43,755 bases of DNA from Alphaproteobacteria bacterium (GTDB lineage: Bacteria; Pseudomonadota; Alphaproteobacteria; UBA8366; GCA-2717185). The position numbers and the translations under genes are program-made. Shown one piece after another: positions 8,644-16,697 of the stretch. Below the pieces are notes generated by a model. It was not told the origin of the DNA. It saw nothing but the letters and a program-made list of their open reading frames with translations, and made no database searches. The stretch is from NCBI GenBank assembly GCA_021774435.1, contig JAJFJB010000087.1:1-43755 (forward strand), read 5' to 3'. Numbering within the stretch: position 1 is the first letter of the stretch; every line of letters begins with the position of its first letter.

Positions 8644-9897
8644 TTACTTCGCCGCACCGTCCTTCTTGAGGTCCGCCACCGCGTCACCGTCGAGCTTCAG
8701 CCAGTCGCGCAGCACCTCGTCGGTGTGCTCGCCCAGCATCGGCGACGGCTTTATGCGCGTCGGCCGGCCGTCCACCCGCACCGGCCAGGCCGGCATCTTG
8801 AAGGGCTTGTGTACCGGGTGGACCATGGTCTGCATGATGCCACGCTGTTCGAACGTCACATCGTTGTTCAGCTCCATCGTATCCAGCACCGGGCCGATCG
8901 GAATACCTTCCCCGCCGATCTCCTCCATTGCCTCAAACTTGGTTTTCGTACGGGTCCAGGCGGTGACGATTTCGTCCACTTCCGGCTCTCGTGCCGCACG
9001 GTCACGCGGCGTGAGATAGCGTTCGTCGCCGATCAAATCCTCGCGCCCGACCACCTTCAGCAGTCGGTTCCAGTGTTCCGGGTTGGCCGCGCTGGTCGAA
9101 ATGTAAACGTAGTCGTTCGGCCCGCCCGGCGCGCAGGGGAACAGTCCCTTCGGCGCCGACTGAGAATTCGCGATCTTACTGCCGGCGCGCCCCGCGGCCT
9201 TGCCGGTACGACCGGTGGTCGCGAAATTGGTGCGCATGTAGTGCAGGATCGCGTCCTGCATGGCGACCTGTAGGTGGTGTCCCTCTCCCGTTTCCTTGCG
9301 CTTGTGCAGGGCGCTCGCGATGGTGAAGGCCATCACCATGCCGGTGCCGGTATCGCCGATGGAAATACCGGGCCGGGTCGGCGGCCCGTCGGGTTCGCCG
9401 GTGACGCTGAAGGTGCCGCCGGCGGCCTGCGCGATCATGTCGAAGGCGAGGTTCTTCTCATACGGACTGCCGGCGCCAAAGCCCTTGATTTGGGCATAAA
9501 TGATACCGGGGTTGATTTCCTTCACCACCTCATAGGACAGACCGAGGCGCTCGATAGCGCCGGGAGCGAAGTTCTCCACCAAAACGTCCGCCTCGCGGAT
9601 CATGTCCTTCACCAGGGCGAGGCCTTGCTCCGACTTCAGGTTGACCGTGATGGACTTCTTGTTGGCGTTAAAGACGTGAAAATAATAGGGGTCATCGTCC
9701 GGCTGGCCAGGCCGCAGCCGACGGCCAGGGTCGCCCAGCTTGGGATTCTCGACTTTGACCACATCGGCGCCCATCCAGGCAAGCGCCTCGGTGCAGGTGG
9801 TGCCGGCCTCGAACTGGGTGAAGTCGACCACCTTTACACCCTCTAGAAAGCTGAAATCGGCGATGTTGGCGATGGGTTCGCTTATCGTATCCGGCAT
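8644..9897 (-). CDS. Class III (CaiB/BaiF family) CoA-transferase
   Basis: CoA-transferase of 417 residues, activating a carboxylic acid with CoA taken from another acyl-CoA. Family marks are VKVVDFTQFEAGTTC, WMGADVVKVENPKLGDPGRR, NKKSITVNLKSEQG and AFDMIAQAAGG; Asp182 in SIGDTGTGMV is the expected catalytic residue. The N-terminal half is strikingly like that of the gene at 3327-4562 (FTQFEAG, NKKSIT, GDTGTGM), which marks them as the same subfamily. A purine-rich GGGGGAAACC precedes the start by a few bases. It lies last in a loose minus-strand run after the CoA-transferase at 10107-11291, but a 209-base gap separates them, so it may have its own promoter. Confidence 0.92.
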   Translation of the reverse strand: MPDTISEPIANIADFSFLEGVKVVDFTQFEAGTTCTEALAWMGADVVKVENPKLGDPGRRLRPGQPDDDPYYFHVFNANKKSITVNLKSEQGLALVKDMIREADVLVENFAPGAIERLGLSYEVVKEINPGIIYAQIKGFGAGSPYEKNLAFDMIAQAAGGTFSVTGEPDGPPTRPGISIGDTGTGMVMAFTIASALHKRKETGEGHHLQVAMQDAILHYMRTNFATTGRTGKAAGRAGSKIANSQSAPKGLFPCAPGGPNDYVYISTSAANPEHWNRLLKVVGREDLIGDERYLTPRDRAAREPEVDEIVTAWTRTKTKFEAMEEIGGEGIPIGPVLDTMELNNDVTFEQRGIMQTMVHPVHKPFKMPAWPVRVDGRPTRIKPSPMLGEHTDEVLRDWLKLDGDAVADLKKDGAAK

Positions 9898-10106
9898 ATC
9901 TGGTTTCCCCCAGGCTGGCTGATGGCATGAAACGGTTCGGTGCAGCGACTAGCTTGGCACAACCGACGCGGCCAGGGGAAGAGGGTGCGGGCTGGAGCAG
10001 GAAGTGCAGATACAATGGCAGCAAAGGGATAGCCGTGGATTCGGTTGTATCCATTGTAAGCGCCCGTTGCACTAGTCCCACTGCTGATGATGTTCGGCTT
10101 GAGGAG

Positions 10107-11291
10107 CTAGATCGCGCCCTCGTCCTTCAACGTCTGGATATCTTCATTCGATAGATCAAGGAGCTCGGCGAACACTGTTTCGTTGTGTTGACCTGGCTCA
10201 GGCGGCGCGGCACCCGGTTTCCCTGGCGTAACCGACAGCTTGAAAGGTAAGCCCAGTAAATCGACGGTGGAGCCGTCCGGGCGGGCGGCAGGGATCACCA
10301 TGTCGTTGGCCAGCACCTGTTCGTCCTGCAGCACTTGATCCAACCTGTTCATGGGTGCTGTCGCGACGCCCGCCGCCTCGAGCTGGTCCGTCCACGTTCT
10401 GACGTCTTCCGTTTTCAGAATCGTCTCCAAATCATCCCGTAAGGCGTCGTCATGTTGGCATCTCTTTTCGTTGGAGGCGTATCGCGAGTCCTCGATCAAT
10501 TCGGGCGCGCCCAAAACGCCGCACATCTTGACCCACATCGCTTGCGATGGCGCACCGACCAAGAGTTCGCCATCACGAGCCCGGTACACGCCATAAGGCG
10601 ATATCTTTGTAAACCCTGCGCCTTCGCGTTCGACCAAAACGCCTCCGGCGGTCCAGGCGACGCCTTGATAGCCCGTTAAGGTGACGGCCGATTCCAAAAG
10701 GGACGCGTCGACGCGTTGGCCGCCGGCGCCGCGGTCACGGGCCAGAAGCGCGCTGACGATGCCACCATACGCGAGCATCCCGGTCGACATATCAATGGCC
10801 GCGACGCCGAGTCTAACCGGTGGCCGGCCGGGTTCTCCCGTTAACGCGAAAAGGCCGGTATAGGCAGCGACCATAGTGTCGTACCCAGCCTTGTTGCGGA
10901 GCGGGCCTTTCGCGCCATAGCCGGAAATCGAACAGTAGACGAGGTTTGGATTAAGCGCGTGAAGGCGTTCATAGCCAACGCCAAGTTTCTCGGCGGTGTC
11001 GGGCAGAAAGCTTTGGATAACCACATCCACCTTGCCAATCAGCGCATCCAGCAAATCCCGCGCCTTGGGCGATTTCAAGTTAAGCGTGATGTCCCTCTTA
11101 CCCCGGTTGACACTTAACCAGTTGGAAGTTTGACCGTCGCCGACGGGATAGGGAAAGGATCGGTTCAGGTCGCCGCCCGGCGCTTCGACCTTGATGACGT
11201 CCGCGCCATTGTCGGCGAGCATCTGTCCACAGAACGGCCCGGCCAGAACGCGGCTGAGGTCGAGAACTTTTATGCCGTCAAGCGCGCCCAT
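10107..11291 (-). CDS. Class III (CaiB/BaiF family) CoA-transferase
   Basis: Third CoA-transferase of the window, 394 residues. It has the classic opening ALDGIKVLDLSRVLAGPFC, ADVIKVEAPGGD, NRGKRDITLNLKSPKA, SISGYGAKGP and TGEPGRPPVRLGVAAIDMSTG, in which Asp167 is the candidate acyl-anhydride residue. The wording is that of the common formyl-CoA:oxalate/succinyl-CoA transferase branch, not of the FTQFEAG branch found at 3327 and 8644. The start at 11291 is fixed by AAAGGAG eight bases upstream; an in-frame ATG at 11327 is less likely. It follows the luciferase-like gene (stop at 11374) by about 80 bases in the same direction, which suggests one operon. Confidence 0.92.
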   Translation of the reverse strand: MGALDGIKVLDLSRVLAGPFCGQMLADNGADVIKVEAPGGDLNRSFPYPVGDGQTSNWLSVNRGKRDITLNLKSPKARDLLDALIGKVDVVIQSFLPDTAEKLGVGYERLHALNPNLVYCSISGYGAKGPLRNKAGYDTMVAAYTGLFALTGEPGRPPVRLGVAAIDMSTGMLAYGGIVSALLARDRGAGGQRVDASLLESAVTLTGYQGVAWTAGGVLVEREGAGFTKISPYGVYRARDGELLVGAPSQAMWVKMCGVLGAPELIEDSRYASNEKRCQHDDALRDDLETILKTEDVRTWTDQLEAAGVATAPMNRLDQVLQDEQVLANDMVIPAARPDGSTVDLLGLPFKLSVTPGKPGAAPPEPGQHNETVFAELLDLSNEDIQTLKDEGAI

Positions 11292-11373
11292 GGCGTCGTC
11301 TCCTTTGCGGTTGACATGTGGTATCAACCGAAGACGATACCCAGCGTCGATGAAATGTCACAGGGGGAACAAA

Positions 11374-12201
11374 TTAAAGCGTGGCCGCCCAATGATCCAG
11401 CATCGGCAATATCGCGTCGGCAGGTTCCGACGCAACGCTGAGAACAATTCGTTCTATTCCAGCGTCTTCATAGGCGCGCCATGATTCCGGATCATGTTCA
11501 ACACCATAGGCGGTGATGGGGATTTTCCGACCGGCGGCCCTTTCCATGTTCCGGAATTCATCCATTTTGTCCAACAAGTGATAGGTCGGACGCGTGGCGT
11601 TAGGCAACCAGCCGTCGCCATAAGCAAGTGCACGCCGGGCCCCGAAGGGAACGCCGCCACCGACAAGCACCGGCGGGTGCGGTTTCTGAACGGGTTTCGG
11701 CCACGTCATCATCGGGTCGAAATCAACATATTTGCCATGGTATTCCGGTTTGGTCCGGATCCAGATTTCGCGCATTGCCGCGACTTTTTCGCTCATTACG
11801 TCGTTACGGGTTTTGAAATCGACGCCGTGATTTTCCATTTCGTCCCGATTCCAGCCGGGTCCTATCCCGAACAGAAATCTGCCTTTCGAAATTTGATCGA
11901 CAGATGCGACGGCTTTCGCGGTTTGTATCGGGTCCCGTTGCGCGACAAGGCAAATGCCGGTGGCAATTTTTAACGTCCTGGTGACCGCCGCCGTCGCGCC
12001 TAGAGCGACGAATGGGTCCATCACGTCGTAATATTTTTTTGGCAAATCTCCACCGCGCGGAAAGGGAGAGACGCGGGACAGCGGGATGTGACTGTGTTCC
12101 GGTAGCCACAACGATTCGAATCCACGCTTTTCAAGAGCCACGGCGAGGTCGGCTGGTGGCATCGCATAATCGGTGCAGAACATAGCAACCCCGACTTTCA
12201 T
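11374..12201 (-). CDS. Luciferase-like (LLM) oxidoreductase, Rv2161c/TIGR03619-like
   Basis: Flavin-dependent oxidoreductase of the bacterial luciferase superfamily, 275 residues, TIM-barrel fold. The opening strand MKVGVAMF, GFESLWLPEHSHIP, the ATGICLVAQRDP strand, SKGRFLFGIGPGWNRDEMENHG and KPHPPVLVGGG are the standard luciferase-like landmarks and read like the group annotated as probable F420-dependent oxidoreductases (Rv2161c type). Whether it uses F420 or reduced FMN cannot be decided from the sequence. The start is supported by AGAGGA eight bases upstream. It is the first gene of the minus-strand run with the CoA-transferase at 10107-11291. Members of the family oxidise or reduce a wide range of substrates. 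Confidence 0.88.
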   Translation of the reverse strand: MKVGVAMFCTDYAMPPADLAVALEKRGFESLWLPEHSHIPLSRVSPFPRGGDLPKKYYDVMDPFVALGATAAVTRTLKIATGICLVAQRDPIQTAKAVASVDQISKGRFLFGIGPGWNRDEMENHGVDFKTRNDVMSEKVAAMREIWIRTKPEYHGKYVDFDPMMTWPKPVQKPHPPVLVGGGVPFGARRALAYGDGWLPNATRPTYHLLDKMDEFRNMERAAGRKIPITAYGVEHDPESWRAYEDAGIERIVLSVASEPADAILPMLDHWAATL

Positions 12202-12670
12202 GTTGAATCCTCTTGAATGTTTCTTGGCAGCTTAGCGTTAATCCGTTCGTTGCCTCAGGCAAGGTTTCGGCATCGTTTGACGACGAAAGATGACCCACAG
12301 CGGAAGTTTGGTACAACCTTTTTTCGGCAGGCATTGGACGACTAAAGCAGGGTATAAACCGACACTCGGTTGGTCGAACCGCGTATATCCAAAGTTCCGA
12401 CGTCGCTAAAATCGATTCCCGTTGTTTGGTCAGCGGTGGCCGACGAAATCAAAGTCGCGGTGCCGCGCTCTTTGTTCAACTGCTCGCTCGCGCCGACATT
12501 GCCGGCGCCGAGAGAAGCTCGGTTCCTGGCGGTTTTTACGCGTCGCAGCCATGCCGGACGGGGCATCCAAAGGTGGAACGCCAATTACGCATGATTTTGG
12601 CTGGATTTACCAATATCCTGCGTGACACTTATCGAGCCAGATAAATTCATAAGACGGGAGGCGCACTATC
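12202..12670. other. Divergent intergenic region containing a cyclase relic
   Basis: About 470 bases between the luciferase-like gene (minus) and the glutathione transferase gene (plus). The central part carries the cyclase relic described separately; the two ends should hold the promoters of the flanking genes. Overlapping short frames on the plus strand (around 12370-12640) are compositional shadows of the relic. I see no other gene, repeat or RNA. Confidence 0.5.
12342..12506 (-). pseudogene. Relic of class III nucleotidyl cyclase (C-terminal part)
   Basis: A minus-strand frame ending at 12342 translates as GNVGASEQLNKERGT, TLISSATADQ, then FSDVGTLDIRGSTNRVSVYTLL. This closely follows the end of class III adenylate/guanylate cyclase domains, in which VNxASRLExLNKELGTxILIS is followed by FxxLGxxxLRGxxxPVxVYxL. 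The frame is open to 12584, but the upstream part bears no cyclase resemblance, and the arginine-leucine of the ASRLE motif appears lost. There is no start or ribosome site, and the catalytic core is missing. I infer the eroded end of a former cyclase gene. Confidence 0.65.
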
Positions 12671-13303
12671 ATGTTGAAAATTTACCACGCTCCGGGAACC
12701 CGAGGCTTTCGCGTCATCTGGGTGTGCGAGGAACTGTCCGTGCCCTATGAGATCGTGCCGGTGAACTTTGCACCCGAATACCGCGCCACGCCGGAATGGC
12801 GGGCGGTGAATCCGCTGGGCAAGGTGCCGGTCATGGTAGAAGACGATATGAAGATGTTCGAGTCCTGCGCCATGATGCAGTACGTCTTGGATCGCTATGG
12901 CAACGGGCGGCTGCAGCCGGGCAAGGATGACCCGACCTACGCGCACTACCTGCAATGGTGCTGGTTTGCGGAAGCGACCTTCGCCCGGCCGCTGGGCGAG
13001 ATCGTCAACCACCGGCGCGAGTTCAAACCGGAAATCGACGCCGTCGTGGCAGAGATGAAGGGCCGGGCGACGGCCTGCGTCGCTGTGCTTGACACGGTAG
13101 TGTCGGACCGCTCCTATCTGCTGGGCAATACCATGAACGCCGCAGATTTGAGCATTTGTTACACCATGCGCGGTTACCGCCGTATGGTGAGCGAGTCGCT
13201 GCCCACCGCTGTACAAGCATATTTCGACAGGGTTACGGCGCTGCCGTCTTACGAGGCAACCGTGAAAGCGGATGCGGAGACGGGTGAACGGTTGAAGGGC
13301 TAA
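12671..13303 (+). CDS. Glutathione S-transferase family protein
   Basis: Cytosolic glutathione transferase-like protein of 210 residues. The N-terminal thioredoxin-fold domain (1-80) shows IYHAPGTRGFRVIWVCEEL, the cis-proline loop VNPLGKVPVM and the ESCAMMQYVLDRYG segment, equivalent to the glutathione gamma-Glu contact (usually ES). The helical C-terminal domain includes YLLGNTMNAADLSICY, the conserved N-capping motif with Asp. GGGAGG at 12655-12660 supports the ATG. In catabolic regions such enzymes often act as isomerases, dehalogenases or ring-opening helpers. It heads the plus-strand run of genes extending to 20.2 kb, so it may share transcription with the next two small genes. Confidence 0.9.
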   Translation: MLKIYHAPGTRGFRVIWVCEELSVPYEIVPVNFAPEYRATPEWRAVNPLGKVPVMVEDDMKMFESCAMMQYVLDRYGNGRLQPGKDDPTYAHYLQWCWFAEATFARPLGEIVNHRREFKPEIDAVVAEMKGRATACVAVLDTVVSDRSYLLGNTMNAADLSICYTMRGYRRMVSESLPTAVQAYFDRVTALPSYEATVKADAETGERLKG

Positions 13304-13385
13304 TTTCGAACCTAGCCTTAACAAGAGCCTCCCATCGCGCCGCAGTCTCGCCGGGAATTGAAACACTGTTCTTAGAGGAATGGAT

Positions 13386-13721
13386 ATGCCGAAACATGTG
13401 GTTATCGTGCTGAGCGAACCGGTCGAAGGACGCGAAGCGGAATTCGAAGACTGGTATGAAAACACGCACATCCGCGAAGTTGTGGAAACGACGGGATGGG
13501 AAAGCGGCCAGCGATTTGTGCTGACAGCCGAGAAGGGCCAGAAATGCCCCCTCGGGCGGCTCGCATTCTACGAGGCCGAAGCCGAAACCGGGGCTGATGT
13601 CGTCGCGAGGCTCGATGCGACCCGGAGCGCCCGCGAGCAAAGCGATAGTTTCAATTGGAAAAAAGCCGGCCTCTGGGTGTTTAGTGAAACCGGACAAAAG
13701 TACCATCGGGGAGGAGAGTAG
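13386..13721 (+). CDS. Small WYxxxH-motif protein (dimeric alpha/beta-barrel type)
   Basis: Unrecognised protein of 111 residues. It opens with a beta strand (KHVVIVLSEPVEG) and carries EAEFEDWYENTHIREVV with Trp23, Tyr24 and His28, then a second strand, a pattern expected of ferredoxin-like dimeric alpha/beta-barrel (EthD/ABM-like) proteins. The same WYxxxH pattern recurs in the genes at 19103 and 23302. The ATG at 13380 touches AGAGGA directly, so the ATG at 13386, six bases downstream of it, is preferred. The stop codon abuts the next gene's start without a gap. A role in binding or decarboxylating a small intermediate is only a guess. Confidence 0.72.
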   Translation: MPKHVVIVLSEPVEGREAEFEDWYENTHIREVVETTGWESGQRFVLTAEKGQKCPLGRLAFYEAEAETGADVVARLDATRSAREQSDSFNWKKAGLWVFSETGQKYHRGGE

Positions 13722-13880
13722 ATGGACCGATGTCCCTGGTGCAGCCAACCGGCGCGAACGGAGTTCGTCCGCGGCCACTACGAATGTAGCATCTGCCGGC
13801 GACCGGTGATGGATTGCTGCGATGGCGAGACCGCAGAGCCGTCCTGCCCGATGCCGGCACGGGCCGAGCCGCCTTCGTAA
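13722..13880 (+). CDS. 52-residue zinc-ribbon-like protein
   Basis: Short gene missed by ordinary length cut-offs. Its ATG at 13722 directly follows the stop of the preceding gene (13719-13721), and GGGGAGGAGAG at 13708-13718 makes a very strong ribosome site. The product has CPWC (residues 4-7) and CSIC (22-25), separated by 14 residues, which is a typical CxxC...CxxC zinc ribbon, followed by RRPVMDCCDGE and a proline-rich tail. Function unknown; similar mini-proteins with a GHY(E/V)C...C..RPVxDCC pattern are familiar to me as uncharacterised, but I cannot check this. The coupling suggests it is translated with the WYxxxH protein. Confidence 0.72.
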   Translation: MDRCPWCSQPARTEFVRGHYECSICRRPVMDCCDGETAEPSCPMPARAEPPS

Positions 13881-13959
13881 ATACGGATACCATCTCCCGC
13901 TCATGGCTAGATTCGGCTGTCAGGCTCACAAAAATAGTTTTCCGCTGTTCCCCCAACCT

Positions 13960-13983
13960 CCAACATCCCGGCAACGATGTTGG
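13960..13983. repeat. Inverted repeat (8-bp arms)
   Basis: Perfect inverted repeat CCAACATC (13960-13967) and GATGTTGG (13976-13983) around an 8-base loop, in the 294-base gap between the zinc-ribbon gene and the nitroreductase gene. It might be a weak transcription terminator for the GST group or an operator for the next gene; no T-run follows it directly, so a classical Rho-independent terminator is unlikely. The rest of the gap shows no gene. Confidence 0.35.
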
Positions 13984-14174
13984 CTTTAGTGCTGTTTTGG
14001 TCTGCTTTTTCACAGTACCGGGCGTGACCCGCTACACCAGTTGACGGCGAAAGATGACCGGTGCTGCCGACATCAGAAGATCTATGGACACTGCAATTGA
14101 ACGGATCATACACTTAAGATCACGGCAACCTGGGCCGACACCCGGCACAAGCACAAATTTCAAGGAGTAACACG

Positions 14175-14819
14175 ATGGACATGGTCCGCCTCGACCCACC
14201 CGCCGAACTGACGATGCCAATCGGTGAAGCAATGTTCAGCCAGCGCGCCACGCGCCGGCTGGACCCCAATCGCCCGGTCACGGACGCACAGCTGCAGATC
14301 ATTCTGGATTCGGCTTCTAAAGCACCGAACGGGGGCAACACCCAACCGGCGCGTTATCTGGTCATTCGCGAGCGCGATGCCATCGCTGCTTTTGGCAAGC
14401 TGTATTTTGAAGCCTGGTGGGCCAAACGCCGTGACGCCTACGGCTGGTCTTCGAAGGCTGACATCCCCGAGGATTCCCCGTACCGTTTAGCGGCGCTTCT
14501 GGCGGATGAAATGGTCAACGCACCCGTGGTAATCCTGGTCTACTCAGAACCGACCGGTGTTGCCGCGTCCTCGACCTTTCCCGGAGTCCAAAACCTGCTG
14601 CTCTCGGCCCGCGCGTTGGGCTTGGGCAGTGTGCTGACCACGCTGCACGCCGAGGTCATGGAACGGGTCAACGCCATGTTCGGTGTACCCGATGAGATGG
14701 TCTTTCACTGCTGTATCCCGATTGGTTATCCGCGCGGCAAGTTCGGGCCAACCAGCCGGCTCCCCACCAGTGCAACGACTTCGTGGGACCGCTGGGGCAA
14801 TTCTCCACCCTGGAAGTAA
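14175..14819 (+). CDS. Nitroreductase family protein
   Basis: FMN-dependent NAD(P)H oxidoreductase of the nitroreductase family, 214 residues. The N-terminal FMN phosphate-binding region is recognisable as MFSQRATRRLDPNRPV, followed by LDSASKAPNGGNTQPARYLVI, the flavin-contacting APNGGNxQP motif. The later stretch NLLLSARALGLGSVLTTLH is the standard dimer/flavin helix, and CCIPIGYPRG is the closing strand motif. AAGGAGTAACACG before the ATG is a good ribosome site. It probably reduces a nitro, quinone or enone compound, or acts as a dehalogenase, in the cytosol. It is followed 46 bases later by the dihydroxyphthalate-decarboxylase-like gene, so the two may form an operon. Confidence 0.9.
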   Translation: MDMVRLDPPAELTMPIGEAMFSQRATRRLDPNRPVTDAQLQIILDSASKAPNGGNTQPARYLVIRERDAIAAFGKLYFEAWWAKRRDAYGWSSKADIPEDSPYRLAALLADEMVNAPVVILVYSEPTGVAASSTFPGVQNLLLSARALGLGSVLTTLHAEVMERVNAMFGVPDEMVFHCCIPIGYPRGKFGPTSRLPTSATTSWDRWGNSPPWK

Positions 14820-14865
14820 GACGTTGCCCCGTCATTCGGCTAATCGGCTTCAATAGAACAGTATC

Positions 14866-15747
14866 ATGAACGCCATCACGCTTCGCACGATGATGGGGAA
14901 CTATCCCATTACCAAGGCCCTCAAGAGTGGCGACCTTGTTTCGCCACTCTTGAGGTTCGATTTCGCGGACGTGAAGACGCCGAATACCGCTTTCAAGCGT
15001 GTGGTCCGCGATCTGGAATTCGACGTCGCCGAACTAGCTATCGTGACGTTCCTCATGGCGAAGGCATATGGCAAGCCGCTCTCCTTGCTGCCCGTGGTCC
15101 TGACCGGACGTTTTCAACATCCGTTCCTTGTCTATAACGCCGCGCACGGTGCCTTGGCGCCGGGCGATTTGAACGGGCGCCGTGTCGGAATCCGGTCTTA
15201 CACCGTCACGACGGTGGCCTGGATTCGCGGCATGCTCGCCGGCGATTACGGCGTCGACCTCGACAGCATCAACTGGATTACATTCGAGGATGCGCATGTG
15301 GCCGAATTTCGAGACCCCCCGGAGGTTCAGCGCGCGGCCGGCGGTAGTGACTTATTGGGCATGCTGCGCGCGGGCGAGATCGATGCAGCGGTGATAACCA
15401 CACCAATCGACGACCCGCAGATCAAGACGCTCATTCCCGACCCGGGCATCGCCGCCCACGCTTGGCAGGAAAAGAACCAAGCGATACAGATCAATCACAT
15501 GGCGGTCGTAAAAAGCGAACTCTTGCAATCGAGCCCAAGTGCCGTCAGGGAGATCTACCGATTACTCGAGGAAAGCAAACAGATCGCCGGTTTGCCCAAG
15601 ACCGGTGACACGGACATGAATCCCTTCGGGCTTGAAGCCAATCGCCGCAACCTCGAGATCGTTATTGAGATTGTGCATAGGCAAGGTTTGATTCCGCGCC
15701 GTTTCACTGTCGATGAACTGTTCGACGACGTTACGGGAAGCCTTTAG
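14866..15747 (+). CDS. 4,5-dihydroxyphthalate decarboxylase-like protein
   Basis: Protein of 293 residues with the periplasmic-binding-protein fold but no signal peptide, belonging to the family annotated as 4,5-dihydroxyphthalate decarboxylase or NMT1-like substrate-binding protein. Family marks are FADVKTPNTAFKRVVRDLEFDVAELAI, FLMAKAYGKPL, GRRVGIRSYTVTT, WITFEDAHVAEFRDP, IPDPGIAAHAW and INHMAVVK. Without a signal it should work in the cytosol, most plausibly as a decarboxylase; the exact substrate is unknown. Ribosome site is weak. Codons 18-30 contain a perfect 15-bp hairpin (14919-14955), and the residues it encodes after SP (LLR) differ from the truncated second copy at 34314 (HEI). Confidence 0.82.
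   Translation: MNAITLRTMMGNYPITKALKSGDLVSPLLRFDFADVKTPNTAFKRVVRDLEFDVAELAIVTFLMAKAYGKPLSLLPVVLTGRFQHPFLVYNAAHGALAPGDLNGRRVGIRSYTVTTVAWIRGMLAGDYGVDLDSINWITFEDAHVAEFRDPPEVQRAAGGSDLLGMLRAGEIDAAVITTPIDDPQIKTLIPDPGIAAHAWQEKNQAIQINHMAVVKSELLQSSPSAVREIYRLLEESKQIAGLPKTGDTDMNPFGLEANRRNLEIVIEIVHRQGLIPRRFTVDELFDDVTGSL
14919..14955 (+). repeat. Perfect 15-bp hairpin inside coding sequence
   Basis: Left arm CCTCAAGAGTGGCGA (14919-14933) and right arm TCGCCACTCTTGAGG (14941-14955) are exact reverse complements with a 7-base loop. It lies about 54 bases into the decarboxylase-like gene. The truncated copy at 34314 has only an imperfect version (right arm TCGCCACATGAGA), so the perfect match looks acquired. 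Confidence 0.9.
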
Positions 15748-15829
15748 GGAAACCTGGTTTACGGATTGGCCTAGCCGGCACTGGACAGCGAAGCTCCGGG
15801 ATACGGGTTTAAGCCTTGAGGGAACACAT

Positions 15830-16543
15830 ATGACGCAGCTTGTATTTCTACATGGCCCGGGCGCGGGAGGCTGCGCCGATGCCTTCCACCATCAACTTCA
15901 ACATTTCCCGGACAGTGTTGCGCCCACCCTGCCTGGTCACCTCGAGGGGACCCGCTGTGCGGACGTCGAGCGCTACACGGATTGGGTCCGCGGCTGGCTT
16001 TGGGCACAGGGCCTGAAGCGCGACCTCGTGTTGGTCGGATATACGCTTGGCGCGTCGATTGCGCTGCAATACGGATTGGATTACCCCGAAGAGGTGGGCG
16101 GTATCGTTGTCTCCACCGTCGCGGCAAGGCCGAAGACGCGGCCGCCCGGAACCTATGAGATGCGATTGCGTGCCGCCGAAGACCCTAGGGCCTTCGAAGA
16201 AGAATGGATGGCCTTTCAAGAACACGCGATGATGTTCGTCGAACCGGAATTCCGCGCTCGATTGTTGGAACGCCACCGCGAGGTAGGTCCACTTTCTCAA
16301 TACCATGATCTCAAATCCATTGATGCGTTCGATGTCAGCGACCGAATTGCGACCCTGCAGCCGAAACTGCTTCTATTGCGCGGCGTGGACGATCCTGGTG
16401 ATCCGCCGGAGTACGAGAAAGAAATTCACGAGGCCGTGTCCGGTTCCAGATACATAAAGCTCGACGGCGCCGGCCATTTTCCGTGCACCGAAATCCCTAG
16501 CACGGTGAACGCCTTGATCGATGAGTTCATCGCTGGCTTATAA
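15830..16543 (+). CDS. Alpha/beta hydrolase with threonine at nucleophile position
   Basis: Alpha/beta-hydrolase-fold protein of 237 residues. The oxyanion HGPGAGG follows the first strand (LVFLHGPGAGG), the cap-leading TLPGHLEG is typical, and LLLRGVDDPGDPPEY and GAGHFPCTE give the expected acidic and histidine members of the triad. The nucleophile elbow reads GYTLGAS (70-76), with Thr72 where almost all active members have Ser; it may be inactive for ester hydrolysis, use another chemistry, or be a C-C hydrolase/lyase variant. The ATG at 15830 follows GAGGGA by six bases; the frame is open upstream from 15713 but overlaps the previous gene. The 82-base spacing suggests co-transcription with that gene. 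Confidence 0.85.
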   Translation: MTQLVFLHGPGAGGCADAFHHQLQHFPDSVAPTLPGHLEGTRCADVERYTDWVRGWLWAQGLKRDLVLVGYTLGASIALQYGLDYPEEVGGIVVSTVAARPKTRPPGTYEMRLRAAEDPRAFEEEWMAFQEHAMMFVEPEFRARLLERHREVGPLSQYHDLKSIDAFDVSDRIATLQPKLLLLRGVDDPGDPPEYEKEIHEAVSGSRYIKLDGAGHFPCTEIPSTVNALIDEFIAGL

Positions 16544-16697
16544 CGAGAGTACAGAATCGGTTCTCACAGGCTGCCCGAAACTCGAGTGCCGGGAACAGAA
16601 CTTGTTCGTCCCGAAACAATTCCTAATTATCATGTGTCGTTTGAACGAAAACATCATGGTTCGGCGGCGAAGGCTTTGTGCAATATTCGTCTAAGGA

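Noticed and set aside
12647..13471. Long minus-strand open frame (274 codons) opposite the glutathione transferase
   Set aside because: It is the antisense shadow of a well-supported gene and shows no domain.
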